Shown one piece after another: positions 17,145 through 26,380 of a DNA stretch of 64,000 nucleotides. The notes under the pieces are model-generated. The model had not been told where the DNA came from. It saw only the letters and a list, made by a program, of their open reading frames with translations, and did no database searches. The stretch is from Pseudosporangium ferrugineum. GTDB taxonomy: Bacteria; Actinomycetota; Actinomycetes; Mycobacteriales; Micromonosporaceae. The stretch's first letter is position 1; the number at the start of each line of letters is the position of its first letter. The translations under genes and the position numbers were made by a program. The DNA is taken from positions 124,001-188,000 of the forward strand of contig NZ_PVZG01000004.1 of the NCBI RefSeq assembly GCF_003002065.1, written 5' to 3'.

Positions 17145-18227
17145 CTACCGGCCGTGGCTCACGTCGTTCGGCGGGTATTTACGGACATAGCGGTCGAGGC
17201 GGCCCTCCCGCAGGGCCGTGAACAGCTCGCGGCACCGACCGGTGTCGGGGACCATCACCGAGCCCACCCCGGGGACGTCACGGTTCTCCGCGATCGGCAG
17301 CGTCATGAAGGTCAGGTCCTTCGGGCGCAGGCCGCGCAGGGTCAGGGCGAGACGCTGCACGGGCATGCTGCGGTCCACGGTGAGCATGCCGGCCCCCGCC
17401 CGCACCAGCCGGTCCAGGGCGATCGGGTCGGTCAGCACGTTCTTCTCGGCGATCTTCCCGGCGAGCGCGTGCAGGTACTGCTGGTGCCGCTTGGACCGGT
17501 CGAAGTCGTCGTTGGGCAGGCCCCGGCGCTGACGGACGTAGTACTCCGCGAGCTTGCCATCCAGGTGGACCTTGCCGGCGTCGAAGACCACGCAGCGGCG
17601 CGAGCGGCCCTGCGGGTCGGTGCACGGCGCCGACGGGTACGGGCTGTCCTCGGGCAGGAAGCGATACCGGTCGACGGCCCGCTTGTCCACCACGACGTCG
17701 ACGCCGCCGACCAGGTCGGTGAGCTTGCGGACGCCGGCGAAGTCGATGACGATCGGCCAGTCGACCGTGAGGTCGCCGAACTGGTTCACCGTCTGCACCA
17801 GCCGGGGAGCGCCGCCCCAGGCGTACGCCGCGTTGACCTTGTTGCGGCTCCCCCGTTCCCCGTCGGCCGTGGCGATCGGCAGGTACGTGTCGCGCGGGAT
17901 GGAGATCACGTAGGCGTGCCCGGTCGACTTCGGGATGTGCACGAGGATGATGACGTCGCTACGCCCGTCGCCGGGCTCGCCGCGCTTGCGGCTGTCCGAG
18001 CCGATGAGCAGCAGGTTCATCGGCCCGCGCACCTTCGGCGGTTCCGGTTTGCCGGACGCGGAGCGGACCGGCGCGGGCAGCAGGTCGGCGCGGTGGACCG
18101 CCCCCTCGTAGCGGCCCGCGAGCATCCGGGCGCCGGCCACGGTCGCCACCGAACCCGTCACGAGCAGGGCGACGACCACGGCGAGCAGCAGCTTCCAGCG
18201 GCGCTTGAACCATCGGAGCACGGGCAT
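17145..18227 (-). CDS. LytR-CpsA-Psr (LCP) family wall-polymer ligase
   Basis: A 360-residue LCP protein: a basic start, one membrane anchor (LLLAVVVALLVTGSVATVAGA), then the extracytoplasmic catalytic domain. Diagnostic blocks are NLLLIGSDSRKRGEPGDGRSD, VISIPRDTYLPI with the conserved Arg, the NKVNAAYAWGG region, and DFDRSKRHQQYLHAL. LCP enzymes transfer lipid-linked polymers to peptidoglycan or arabinogalactan-type walls. The ATG at 18227 lies one base after the deacetylase stop, indicating a two-gene operon for envelope assembly. Confidence 0.93.
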   Translation of the reverse strand: MPVLRWFKRRWKLLLAVVVALLVTGSVATVAGARMLAGRYEGAVHRADLLPAPVRSASGKPEPPKVRGPMNLLLIGSDSRKRGEPGDGRSDVIILVHIPKSTGHAYVISIPRDTYLPIATADGERGSRNKVNAAYAWGGAPRLVQTVNQFGDLTVDWPIVIDFAGVRKLTDLVGGVDVVVDKRAVDRYRFLPEDSPYPSAPCTDPQGRSRRCVVFDAGKVHLDGKLAEYYVRQRRGLPNDDFDRSKRHQQYLHALAGKIAEKNVLTDPIALDRLVRAGAGMLTVDRSMPVQRLALTLRGLRPKDLTFMTLPIAENRDVPGVGSVMVPDTGRCRELFTALREGRLDRYVRKYPPNDVSHGR

Positions 18228-18228
18228 C

Positions 18229-19026
18229 TCACACCCCCACGAACCGGTAGCCGGAACTCTTGAGCTCGGGTACGACGTGCCGCAGCGCCTGCACCGTCTG
18301 CGACCGGTCACCGCCGCCGTCGTGGGTGAGCACGATCGACCTGTTGCCGACCTGGTTCAGGACCGCGGAACGGATGTGGTTCGAGCCCGGGGTCTCCCAG
18401 TCGCGCGGGTCGACGTCCCAGGCGATCGAGTTCTGCCCCAGGGCGGCGCACTCCTTGAACACGGTACGGGACCAGTTCCCGTACGGCGCCCGGAAGAGGT
18501 GCGGCACCGTGCCGGTGATCGAGGCGACGGTGTCGACGGCGCGCTGGATCTCGGTGCGCACCTTCGCGGCGTTCAGCTTGCGGAGGTTCGCGTGCGACCA
18601 CGTGTGGGTGCCCACCGTGTGCCCGCCGTCCACGATGGACCGGAGCAGGTCGGGATGGGCCGCGGCAGTCTGCCCGATCACGAAGAACGTCGCCGTGACG
18701 TGGTGCTTGTGCAGGATCTTCAGAACCTGCGGGGTGTACGCCGGGTCCGGCCCGTCGTCGAGGGTCAGCGCCACCACCTTCGTGCCCTTCCGGGCAGCCG
18801 AGGCGGGCAATGCGTACAGGGGTTTCCGCTGCACCGCGATGCGGGTGGGCGCCGGCGGCGTGGGCGGAGCCGACGGTGGCGCCGACGGCGGTACCGAGGG
18901 CGCGGGCGGGCCCGGGCTGGGACCGGCCGCCGGGCGTCCCTCCGAGGCGCAGGCACTGAGCAGCGTCAGACCTCCGATCGCGAGGAACGCCCTCCGGCTC
19001 CCGCGCGGTCCTGGTTGCATCGTCAT
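18229..19026 (-). CDS. Polysaccharide deacetylase lipoprotein (NodB-type, CE4)
   Basis: A 265-residue lipoprotein. The N-terminus has a twin-Arg-like RRAFLAIGG and a lipobox LLSAC (cleavage before Cys), then a Pro/Ser/Ala-rich linker. The NodB domain is complete: TLDDGPD for the metal-binding Asp, HTWSH for the two His ligands, RAPYG, WDVDPRDW, and LTHDGGG for the late catalytic His. It should deacetylate N-acetylated sugars of peptidoglycan or a wall polymer on the outer face of the membrane. ATG 19026 is chosen for its GGAGGTGG site. It is coupled to the LCP gene. Confidence 0.93.
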   Translation of the reverse strand: MTMQPGPRGSRRAFLAIGGLTLLSACASEGRPAAGPSPGPPAPSVPPSAPPSAPPTPPAPTRIAVQRKPLYALPASAARKGTKVVALTLDDGPDPAYTPQVLKILHKHHVTATFFVIGQTAAAHPDLLRSIVDGGHTVGTHTWSHANLRKLNAAKVRTEIQRAVDTVASITGTVPHLFRAPYGNWSRTVFKECAALGQNSIAWDVDPRDWETPGSNHIRSAVLNQVGNRSIVLTHDGGGDRSQTVQALRHVVPELKSSGYRFVGV

Positions 19027-19211
19027 CGTCGCCACCTCCGGCTTTCGCTGTCGCCGCGAATTCTGGTGACGGGTTATCAGGAACCCGTGAGGATCCGGCC
19101 CACTACGGAACGGGTACGGGCACTCACCCTCCAGCCCGGCGTCAGCCGTGGTTCGCACACTCTCCGGCAAGCGGCGCCGTCCCGGCCGCGCACACCACGG
19201 GGAGGATCTCG

Positions 19212-20129
19212 ATGCTTCGTACCGTCCGTCACGCCCTGGGCCTGACCGTTCCGCTCACCCTCGCCGCCGCCCTGATCGGGCCGGCACCCGCCCTCGCCGC
19301 CGAGCCGGATCCGCGCCTGCTGCTCGCCGCGGACGTCGCGCCCCTGCGTGGACGGTGGCCCGACCGCGGGCGACCAGGCGATCGCCGACTTCGTCAACCC
19401 CCGGCTCTCCGCCAAGATGCGCAACGCGGTCAGCGCGTACACCGCGTCCTGCCTGCGGGCCGTGGTCACCGCCGCGCAGAACCGCGGGCTGGCCAAGCGG
19501 GCCGCGGTCATCGCGATCACGACCGCGATCGTGGAGAGCTCGATCCGCAACATCAGCGAGGAGGTGGACCACGACAGCCTCGGCATCTTCCAGCAGCGGG
19601 CGTCCTGGGCTCGCGGGCGCAGCGGCTGGACCCGGAGTGGGCCACCAACGCGTTCCTCAACAAGATGATCAGCCTCTATCCGAACGGGTCCTGGCAGACG
19701 GCACCGATCGGCGAGGTGTGCCAGCGGGTGCAGGTGTCCGCATACCCGGACCGGTATCAGCCGCAGGCCGCCGACGCGCAGATCCTGGTCGACGCGGTCT
19801 GGCACCGGCCCGGCGCCCCGGCCGTGGCGTACGACCAGGGTGACGGTTCCATGCGCATCTACCGCTGGTCCTCGACCGGTGACGAGTTCGACCGGGCCAG
19901 TGACTACGACTCCGGAGCTTTCACCCTCAGCAGCGTCGACGACCGCACAGCCTCCGGCGACGTCGACGGAGACGGCGACAGCGACATCGTCATGGCCTAC
20001 CAGAACACCGACGGCACCTGGGCCCTGCACGTCTTCCGCAACGGCAACTCCTGGGCCGGCACCTGGTGCACCGGCGGAAACATGAACCTCGACCGCGTCG
20101 CCGGCCGCCTCGTCCTCGGCACCTGGTAG
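19212..20129 (+). pseudogene. Secreted lysozyme-like plus FG-GAP protein, two compensating frameshifts
   Basis: The first 45 codons give a signal peptide (MLRTVRHALGLTVPLTLAAA, ending ALAAEP). The frame then breaks in a C-run at about 19341-19344. The middle of the protein continues in the +1 frame (CVDGGPTAGDQAIADFVNP through DSLGIFQQRASW), and about 19607-19610 the frame returns in a G-run to read GSRAQRLDPEWATNAFLNKM to the end. The restored protein would have an actinomycete lysozyme-like domain (ESSIRN with the likely catalytic Glu, SLGIFQQR) followed by one FG-GAP repeat (SGDVDGDGDSDIVMAYQN). The two one-base indels cancel. This may be an assembly error or a real lesion. Confidence 0.8.
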
Positions 20130-20136
20130 GCGATCA

Positions 20137-20171
20137 CCGGGTAAGCCGTCCACATCGGATGGCTTGCCCGG
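20137..20171 (+). terminator. Stem-loop after the frameshifted gene
   Basis: A 15-bp stem (20137-20151 with 20157-20171) with two G-U wobbles and a 5-nt loop begins 7 nt after the stop of the preceding gene. No T-run follows, as is common in actinomycetes. Its position before the subtilase promoter supports a terminator role. Confidence 0.65.
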
Positions 20172-20235
20172 CTGTGGCAGAGTCTCCTGCATCGGTGCCA
20201 TGGGCATCGGCGGTCGGCGTCCGGGAGGCTGTGCC

Positions 20236-23200
20236 ATGCGTCTGACAAACCCCGCCCTGCGCCTGAGAAGACTGTCCGCGGCTCTGCTCACCCTGGGGAC
20301 GACCGTCGCGCTCGGCGCGGTCGCCCCGGCGGCCGTCCGGGCAGCGCCGGCACCGCTCGCCGGGGCCCCGGCCGGGCGGGCGACCACGGTCACGCTGATC
20401 ACCGGCGACCGGGTCACGTTCACCGCGGGCAGCACGAGCGTGCAACGCGGTCCCGGCCGGGCCGGCGTCCGGTTCGTCGGGCGCACCGCCGGGACGCACC
20501 GGTACGTCATCCCGCTCGACGCCCTGCCGCTGGTGCAGGCCGGGCGGGTCGACGCGCGGCTGTTCGACCTGACCGCGCTCGAGAGGTTCGGCTACACCCG
20601 GGACGCCGACCTTCCGCTGCTGGTGGCGTACCCCAGGACCGGCAGGAGCAAGGGACCGGCGAGCTTCCGGTCGGCGATCGGCGCGAGGGCCCGCGTCATC
20701 CGCGATCTCCCGGGGGCGGGCGCGCTGGCGGTGCGCGCGGCACGGCCGGACCGGGCCCGGCTCTGGACCTCGATGATCACGGGTACGCCCGCGGCACCCG
20801 CGCTGCGCCCCGGCATCGAACGGATCTCGCTCGACGGCAAGCGCGAACTGACCCTCGACGTCAGCGTGCCGCAGATCGGCGCCCCGGCGGCGTGGGCCCG
20901 GGGCCTGGACGGGACCGGCGTGACGGTGGCCGTGCTGGACAGCGGCATCGACGCCACCCACGCGGACTTCGCCGGCCGGATCGTCGCGCAGGAGAACTTC
21001 ACCGCGGCACCGTCCACCGACGACGTCTACGGCCACGGCACCCACGTGGCGTCCATCGTCGCCGGCAGCGGCGCGAAGTCGGGCGGCCGGTACAGGGGCG
21101 TGGCGCCCGGCGCGAAGCTGGCCATCGGCAAGATCTGCGAGGCGCGCTGGTGCGAGGAGTCGGCGATCCTGGCCGGCATGGAATGGGCCGCGCGGACCGC
21201 CCCGGTGGTCAACATGAGTTTCGGCAGCGACGACCTCCCGGGCGTCGACCCGGTCGAGCAGGCGGTCGAGGACCTCACCGCGGAGCACGGCACGCTGTTC
21301 GTCGTCGCGGCCGGCAACTCCGGCGCCCTCGGCGGCCACACGGTCGGCTCGCCGGGCACCGCCGACTCCGCGCTGACCGTCGGCGCGGTGGACGACCAGG
21401 ACGCCATCGCGAACTTCTCGAGCCGCGGCCCCCGGGCCGGCGACGAGGCGATCAAGCCGGACATCACCGCGCCGGGCGTGGACATCGTCGCCGCCGCGGC
21501 GGCGAATGGCACCCTGGGCACGCCCGCCGACGAGGGCTACGTGACGATCAACGGGACGTCGATGGCCGCCCCGCACGTCGCCGGCGCCGCGGCCATCGCG
21601 CTGCAGCAGCATCCGGACTGGTCACCGCGGCTGCTCAAGGGCCTGCTGATGGGTGCCGCCCGGCCGACCGAGGGCGCGAGCGTGTTCGAGCAGGGCGCCG
21701 GCCGGGTCGACGTGGCGCGCCTGATGCACCAGGCGGTGTCGGCCGACGAGGGCAGCCTCAGCTTCGGCCTGCGCCCCTGGCCGCACGACGACGACGCCCC
21801 GATCGCCAGAGGCCTCACCTACCGCAACGGCGGCACCGCGGACGTCACCCTGCGGCTCGCGCTGGACGCCGACGCGGACACCTTCTCCGTCTCGCCGCAG
21901 ACCCTGACCGTTCCCGCCGGGGGCACCGCCCGGGCCACCGTCACCGTGGACACCCGGGCCGCCGGCCCGTACGGGAACGTCACCGGGCGGGTCGTCGCCA
22001 CCGGAGGTGACGTCAAGGTCGAGACGCCGATCGCGGTGAACCGGGAGGCGGAGAACTACGACGTCGTGTTCCGGCACACCGGCCGCGACGGCGCGGCGGC
22101 GGCCGGCTACTGGACGACGCTCACGTCGCTGAGCACCGGCCGGACGTACGAGCTCTTCAACGGCGACACCGTCACGGTACGGCTGCCCCGCGGCGAGTAC
22201 GGCCTCTACAGCCTGATCTACGGCGACACCGACCAGAGCCTGCTGATCCAGCCGAGGCTCGTGGTGGACCGCGCGACCACGATCGACCTCGACGCCCGGC
22301 GCGCCCGGCCGGTGGTCGTCACGCCGCCCCGCAGCGACGCGGCCCAGGCCCTGGTCGCCGTGCACGGCAACTGGATCGGCGAGACCGTGGGCGCCGGGGT
22401 GACCGTGACGTCGGCGGTGCCCGGCGACACGTACACCGCGCAGGTCGGCGACGGCGCGGAGCTGCCGGAGTTCCGGGGGCTCGTCAACTCGGTCTTCGCC
22501 GCGCCCGACGGCCACGGCGGCTTCACCGACAGCCCGTACTCGTACGAGGCCACGTATCAGCGCCTCGGCTCGTTCTACACCGGCTTCGTCAAGCGGATCC
22601 GGCCGGGTTCGCTGGCCCGCGTCGACGTGCGCTTCCCGCGCGAGGCGGCCGGCGACGACGTGACCGTGGTGAAGACGAACCGGCCGCACCTGGATACGCC
22701 GGGCAGCTGGACGGAATCGCTGCACTCGCACGTGCCGTTCCGGCGTACCGAATGGCTCAACACCGACGGCCCGGTCCGGTGGTCGGCCGAGTTCGAGCAG
22801 CGCCACCAGCCCGATCCCGAATCGTTCCCCGAATACCTGAGCAGCTCCTCCTCCCCCGCCGTGCGGCTCGAGGCGGGCCGGGCCTACCGGCAGGACTGGA
22901 ACCGGGCGACGTTCGGGCCTTCGGTCGCCGGCGACACGGACACCGCCGTCCGCCGCGACACCGTGATCGTCGCCGGGGTGCCGCTGTTCGGCGAGGGCTC
23001 CGGGCACCCGGGCAACTCCGACTTCGACCACGCGCGGACCGCGTTGTTCTCCGGCTCCACGCTGATCGGCGAGGAGGCGGCCGGCTACGCCGAGTTCGAG
23101 GTGCCGGGCGGCGTGGCGCCGTACCGGCTCGAGATGGCCGCCACCCGCGGGGCGCCGTACCGGCTGTCGACGTCGGTCAGCGGCGTGTGGACGTTCACCT

Positions 23201-23538
23201 CCGGCCCCGGCGACCACCGGCTGCCGCTGTCCACGGTCCGCTTCAGCCCCGCGCTGGACGACCAGAACACGGCCCCGGCCGGCGCCTTCGCCGTGCCGCT
23301 CACCGTCGAGCGGCCCACGGGCTCGGCAGCCGCCCCCGTCCGCCGGCTCACGGCCGAGGTCTCCACCGACGACGGCCACACGTGGCGGCCGGCCCGGGTG
23401 ACCGGCACCGGCGATCACCGCACCGTCCGGGTCACCAACCCGGCGGACCCGGGAGCGGTCTCGCTCCGCGTCCACACCGTCGACCGCGCGGGAAACACCG
23501 CGACGATCACCGTCGTGCGGGCGTACCTGGTCCGTTAG
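20236..23538 (+). CDS. Secreted subtilisin-family serine protease (S8)
   Basis: A 1,100-residue secreted protease. A signal peptide (LRRLSAALLTLGTTVALGA) precedes a propeptide of about 170 residues. The catalytic triad is Asp235 (VAVLDSGID), His267 (GHGTHVAS) and Ser442 (GTSMAAPHVAG), with the oxyanion Asn in VVAAGNSG. The remaining 600 residues form beta-rich accessory domains including a Fn3-like segment with VSPQTLTVPAGGTARATV. This architecture is common among large extracellular subtilases of actinomycetes. ATG 20236 follows GGGAGG. The 3' end overlaps the convergent GGDEF gene by 32 bp. Confidence 0.95.
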   Translation: MRLTNPALRLRRLSAALLTLGTTVALGAVAPAAVRAAPAPLAGAPAGRATTVTLITGDRVTFTAGSTSVQRGPGRAGVRFVGRTAGTHRYVIPLDALPLVQAGRVDARLFDLTALERFGYTRDADLPLLVAYPRTGRSKGPASFRSAIGARARVIRDLPGAGALAVRAARPDRARLWTSMITGTPAAPALRPGIERISLDGKRELTLDVSVPQIGAPAAWARGLDGTGVTVAVLDSGIDATHADFAGRIVAQENFTAAPSTDDVYGHGTHVASIVAGSGAKSGGRYRGVAPGAKLAIGKICEARWCEESAILAGMEWAARTAPVVNMSFGSDDLPGVDPVEQAVEDLTAEHGTLFVVAAGNSGALGGHTVGSPGTADSALTVGAVDDQDAIANFSSRGPRAGDEAIKPDITAPGVDIVAAAAANGTLGTPADEGYVTINGTSMAAPHVAGAAAIALQQHPDWSPRLLKGLLMGAARPTEGASVFEQGAGRVDVARLMHQAVSADEGSLSFGLRPWPHDDDAPIARGLTYRNGGTADVTLRLALDADADTFSVSPQTLTVPAGGTARATVTVDTRAAGPYGNVTGRVVATGGDVKVETPIAVNREAENYDVVFRHTGRDGAAAAGYWTTLTSLSTGRTYELFNGDTVTVRLPRGEYGLYSLIYGDTDQSLLIQPRLVVDRATTIDLDARRARPVVVTPPRSDAAQALVAVHGNWIGETVGAGVTVTSAVPGDTYTAQVGDGAELPEFRGLVNSVFAAPDGHGGFTDSPYSYEATYQRLGSFYTGFVKRIRPGSLARVDVRFPREAAGDDVTVVKTNRPHLDTPGSWTESLHSHVPFRRTEWLNTDGPVRWSAEFEQRHQPDPESFPEYLSSSSSPAVRLEAGRAYRQDWNRATFGPSVAGDTDTAVRRDTVIVAGVPLFGEGSGHPGNSDFDHARTALFSGSTLIGEEAAGYAEFEVPGGVAPYRLEMAATRGAPYRLSTSVSGVWTFTSGPGDHRLPLSTVRFSPALDDQNTAPAGAFAVPLTVERPTGSAAAPVRRLTAEVSTDDGHTWRPARVTGTGDHRTVRVTNPADPGAVSLRVHTVDRAGNTATITVVRAYLVR

Positions 23539-25114
23539 CCCACATGGTGGTGGAGACCACGCGGTCGCGGCCGGCGTGCTTGGCGGCGTACAGGTTGCGG
23601 TCCGCCGCCGCCAGCATCGCCGACTGGGTGGACGACTCCGTGCGCTGGGACACGCCGATGCTGACCGTCACCGGCACCGCGCCGGTGAGCCGGCGCCAGG
23701 GGAACGCGCCGATCGCCGCGCGGACGCCGTCGAGCAGCCGCACGGCGGACGCCTCGTCGGTGCCGGGCAGCACCAGGAGGAACTCCTCGCCGCCCAGGCG
23801 GGCGGCGAAACCGCCCGCGGGCGCCGCGGCCAGACCCTCCTCCAGCAGCTGGGCGACCTGCACCAGCACCCGGTCCCCGACCTCGTGCGAGAGCAGGTCG
23901 TTGACCTGCTTGAAGTGGTCCAGGTCGACGAGGGCCACGCTCAGCGGCAGGTCCTGGTCGAGCAGGCCGGTCAGCTGCTCGTCCATGAACCGGCGGTTCG
24001 GCAGCCCGGTGAGGGGATCGCGCCGCGCCTGCTCCCGGAACCGGGCCGCCTCCTCGCGGGCCTCCCGGGTCTCGAACATCGCCTGCCGGGTCCGCGCCTT
24101 CGCCTCCCGGTCCGCCGTCGAGAGGCTGGTGTGCACCGCGAAGAAGACCTTGTGCTCGGCGAACGCGGCGGCGAAGTCACCGCAGGCCGCGTGCAGCTCG
24201 GCCTGCTCCTGGTGCAGGCGCACGAGCACGTGGCCGATGTTGCGCTCCACGCAGATCGCCCGGGACTCGTCGAGGCTGGCCTGCGCCCGGGCGTGGTCGC
24301 CCAGCCCACGCTGCGCGCGCGCCAGGGTGAGCAGGTATTCCGCCCGGGAGTCGGCGCCTTCGAGGCGGCCGTCGCGGTACCGCTCGAGGCAGGTGAGCAT
24401 CGACCGGGTGGCCTCGGCGTAGTGCCCGAGCTCGATCTCGATGGACCCGATGGTGTCCAGGATCGCCGAGTGCAGCTCGACGCCCAGCTTCTCCGCCGTC
24501 GCCCGCAGCCGCGTCGCCACCTGTTGCGCGCGGGCGGTCTCGTCCGCCAGCAGCTCCGTGTACGCCCAGTTGTTCAGCGCCCAGATCAGCACGTCGGGGC
24601 GGCCGTACCGGTGGCACAGGTCCTCGACCTGGGCGTACCGGGTGCGCGCCTCCTCCATCGACCCCATCGCCCCGAGCGCGTCGGCGAGCCGCGCCGGATA
24701 CCAGATCCGCATGTAGCGCGTCGACGTGTCGTCGAGCAGCTCGACCGCGCGCAGCGAGTGGTCGAGGTTCAGCGCCGAGTCACCCAGGAGCTGGTGGACC
24801 TGCGACCAGACCATGTGTACGCGCGCCAGCAGCCGCCGCTCGTGGTGCTCCTCGGCCCAGTGCTGGATCGGCCACAGCCGGCGCGCGGCCTCGGCCAGCT
24901 CGCCCGTACGCACGAGCACGGTGACCCGGCACAGCCGCGCGCGGTGCAGCAGCAGGTCGTCGCCCAGCACCCGGGCGTCCTCCTCGAGCCGGGCGGACGC
25001 CTCGCCGGCCTCGACGACGTCGGACAGCAGCGCGTCCTCGATCTCCAGCAGGGCGGCCGACACCCGTTCCGGCTCGGTCACCGCCACCACCGGAACCTGC
25101 GCAGTCCCCGCCAT
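23507..25114 (-). CDS. GGDEF diguanylate cyclase with TPR-like N-terminus
   Basis: A 535-residue cytoplasmic protein. The first 330 residues are helical, rich in Ala and Leu pairs, and resemble TPR repeats. A short linker (AREEAARFREQARRDPLTGLPNRRF) leads to the GGDEF domain with substrate-binding VDLDHFKQVND and an active-site GGEEF. The feedback I-site RxxD expected five residues before the GGEEF is not present (PAGGFAARL), so product inhibition by c-di-GMP at that site is unlikely. The product would be c-di-GMP, a developmental signal in actinomycetes. No membrane segment or EAL domain is seen. Confidence 0.92.
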   Translation of the reverse strand: MAGTAQVPVVAVTEPERVSAALLEIEDALLSDVVEAGEASARLEEDARVLGDDLLLHRARLCRVTVLVRTGELAEAARRLWPIQHWAEEHHERRLLARVHMVWSQVHQLLGDSALNLDHSLRAVELLDDTSTRYMRIWYPARLADALGAMGSMEEARTRYAQVEDLCHRYGRPDVLIWALNNWAYTELLADETARAQQVATRLRATAEKLGVELHSAILDTIGSIEIELGHYAEATRSMLTCLERYRDGRLEGADSRAEYLLTLARAQRGLGDHARAQASLDESRAICVERNIGHVLVRLHQEQAELHAACGDFAAAFAEHKVFFAVHTSLSTADREAKARTRQAMFETREAREEAARFREQARRDPLTGLPNRRFMDEQLTGLLDQDLPLSVALVDLDHFKQVNDLLSHEVGDRVLVQVAQLLEEGLAAAPAGGFAARLGGEEFLLVLPGTDEASAVRLLDGVRAAIGAFPWRRLTGAVPVTVSIGVSQRTESSTQSAMLAAADRNLYAAKHAGRDRVVSTTMWANGPGTPARR

Positions 25115-25381
25115 CCCCGCTCCTCATCCGGCCGATCCGGCCACTCCTATCGGCGGCGGCGCGGCGCGGTGAAGCAATCCGGGCATCGGCTCCTCCGCCC
25201 GACCCGGCCGGTGCGGCCGGACGGGCAGACCTCGCGGCCGGTCGCGCACTTCGTCCGGGAGGCCCCACCGGCCACCTCGGCGAGCCGGACCGGCGCCGCG
25301 GCCGGACGCTCCGGGCGGTGGGCAGTACGCCGCTTCTGTCCGCCGGTGCCGTGCTGGCCAAGATCACCTAAGGTGCAGGGC

Positions 25382-26251
25382 ATGAATGTCCTTGCATCGA
25401 ACGGCATCGACCTCTGCTACGAGACGTTCGGCAACGCCGATGATCCGGCGTTATTGCTCGTCATGGGGCTGGGTGAGCAGCTGATCGCGTGGCCCGACGG
25501 CTTCTGCGCGGCGCTGGCCGCCCGGGGCTTCCACGTGATCCGCTTCGACAACCGCGACGTGGGGCGCTCGACCTGGCTCGACGACCTGGGCGTGCCGGAC
25601 CTGGCGGCGCTGTTCGGCGGCGACCTGTCGAGCGTGCGCTACCAGCTCGCCGACATGGTCGCCGACACCGCGGGCCTCATCGAGGGGCTGCGCCTCGGCC
25701 GCGCCCACGTGGTGGGGGTGTCGATGGGCGGCATGATCGCCCAGCAGCTCGCCGTCGACCGGCCGGAGCTGGTGGCCAGCCTCGCGTCGATCATGTCGAC
25801 CACGGGCGACCGCACGGTCGGGCAGGCCTCGCTGGAGAACCCGGGTGCCCTGGTCCCGCCGCCGGGCGCCGACCGCGACACCGCGATCGCCGCGGACGTC
25901 GCCCTCTACCGCCTCATCGGCTCCCCCGGATTCGAGGCGAGCGACGAGGAACTGGCCCGCAACGCCGCCGCCAAGGTCGACCGCGGCTACCACCCGGCCG
26001 GCACGGTGCGGCAGCTCGCGGCCATCGCCGCCGCCCCCGACCGCACCGCGGGCCTGCGCGCCCTGACCGTGCCCACGGTGGTGATCCACGGCGAGGCGGA
26101 CCGGCTGATCGATCCGAGCGGCGGCCGGGCCACGGCCGACGCCGTGCCCGGCGCCGAGCTGGTGCTCATCCCCGGCATGGGACACGACCTGCCGGAGGGC
26201 GTCTGGGCCCCGATCATCGACGCGATCTCGGCGAACGCCGCGCGCGCCTGA
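25382..26251 (+). CDS. Alpha/beta hydrolase
   Basis: A 289-residue alpha/beta hydrolase. The oxyanion region is LLLVMGLGEQLIAWP, followed by FDNRDVGRS. The nucleophile elbow reads GVSMGGMIAQ (about residue 115), the acid HGEADRLIDP and the catalytic His GMGHDLPEG. This matches the common actinomycete hydrolase/esterase group annotated as TAP-like or RdmC-type. Substrate unknown. The 267-bp gap before it contains no other gene. It is downstream of and divergent from the GGDEF gene. Confidence 0.87.
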   Translation: MNVLASNGIDLCYETFGNADDPALLLVMGLGEQLIAWPDGFCAALAARGFHVIRFDNRDVGRSTWLDDLGVPDLAALFGGDLSSVRYQLADMVADTAGLIEGLRLGRAHVVGVSMGGMIAQQLAVDRPELVASLASIMSTTGDRTVGQASLENPGALVPPPGADRDTAIAADVALYRLIGSPGFEASDEELARNAAAKVDRGYHPAGTVRQLAAIAAAPDRTAGLRALTVPTVVIHGEADRLIDPSGGRATADAVPGAELVLIPGMGHDLPEGVWAPIIDAISANAARA

Positions 26252-26280
26252 CCCGGCCCCGCGGGCCCGGCCGGCCCTCC

Positions 26281-26380
26281 GTGGCGGCGCCGGCCGGGCA
26301 GCGCGGACGGCGGGTCACGCGGTGGCGGCGCCGGCCGGGCAGCGCGGACGGCGGGTCACGCGGTGGCGGCGCCGGCCGGG
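26281..26380. repeat. 41-bp tandem repeat, 2.4 copies
   Basis: A 41-bp unit beginning GTGGCGGCGCCGGCCGGG occurs at 26281, 26322 and (first 18 bp) 26363 without mismatch. The last partial copy encodes the C-terminal PAGAATA of the reductase gene, whose stop lies at 26356-26358. The array therefore repeats the gene's 3' end, including the stop codon, into the intergenic space. Confidence 0.9.

Noticed and set aside
18830..18930. Pro/Ala-coding repeat as a recombination site
   Set aside because: It encodes the linker between lipobox and catalytic domain of the deacetylase, a normal low-complexity linker.
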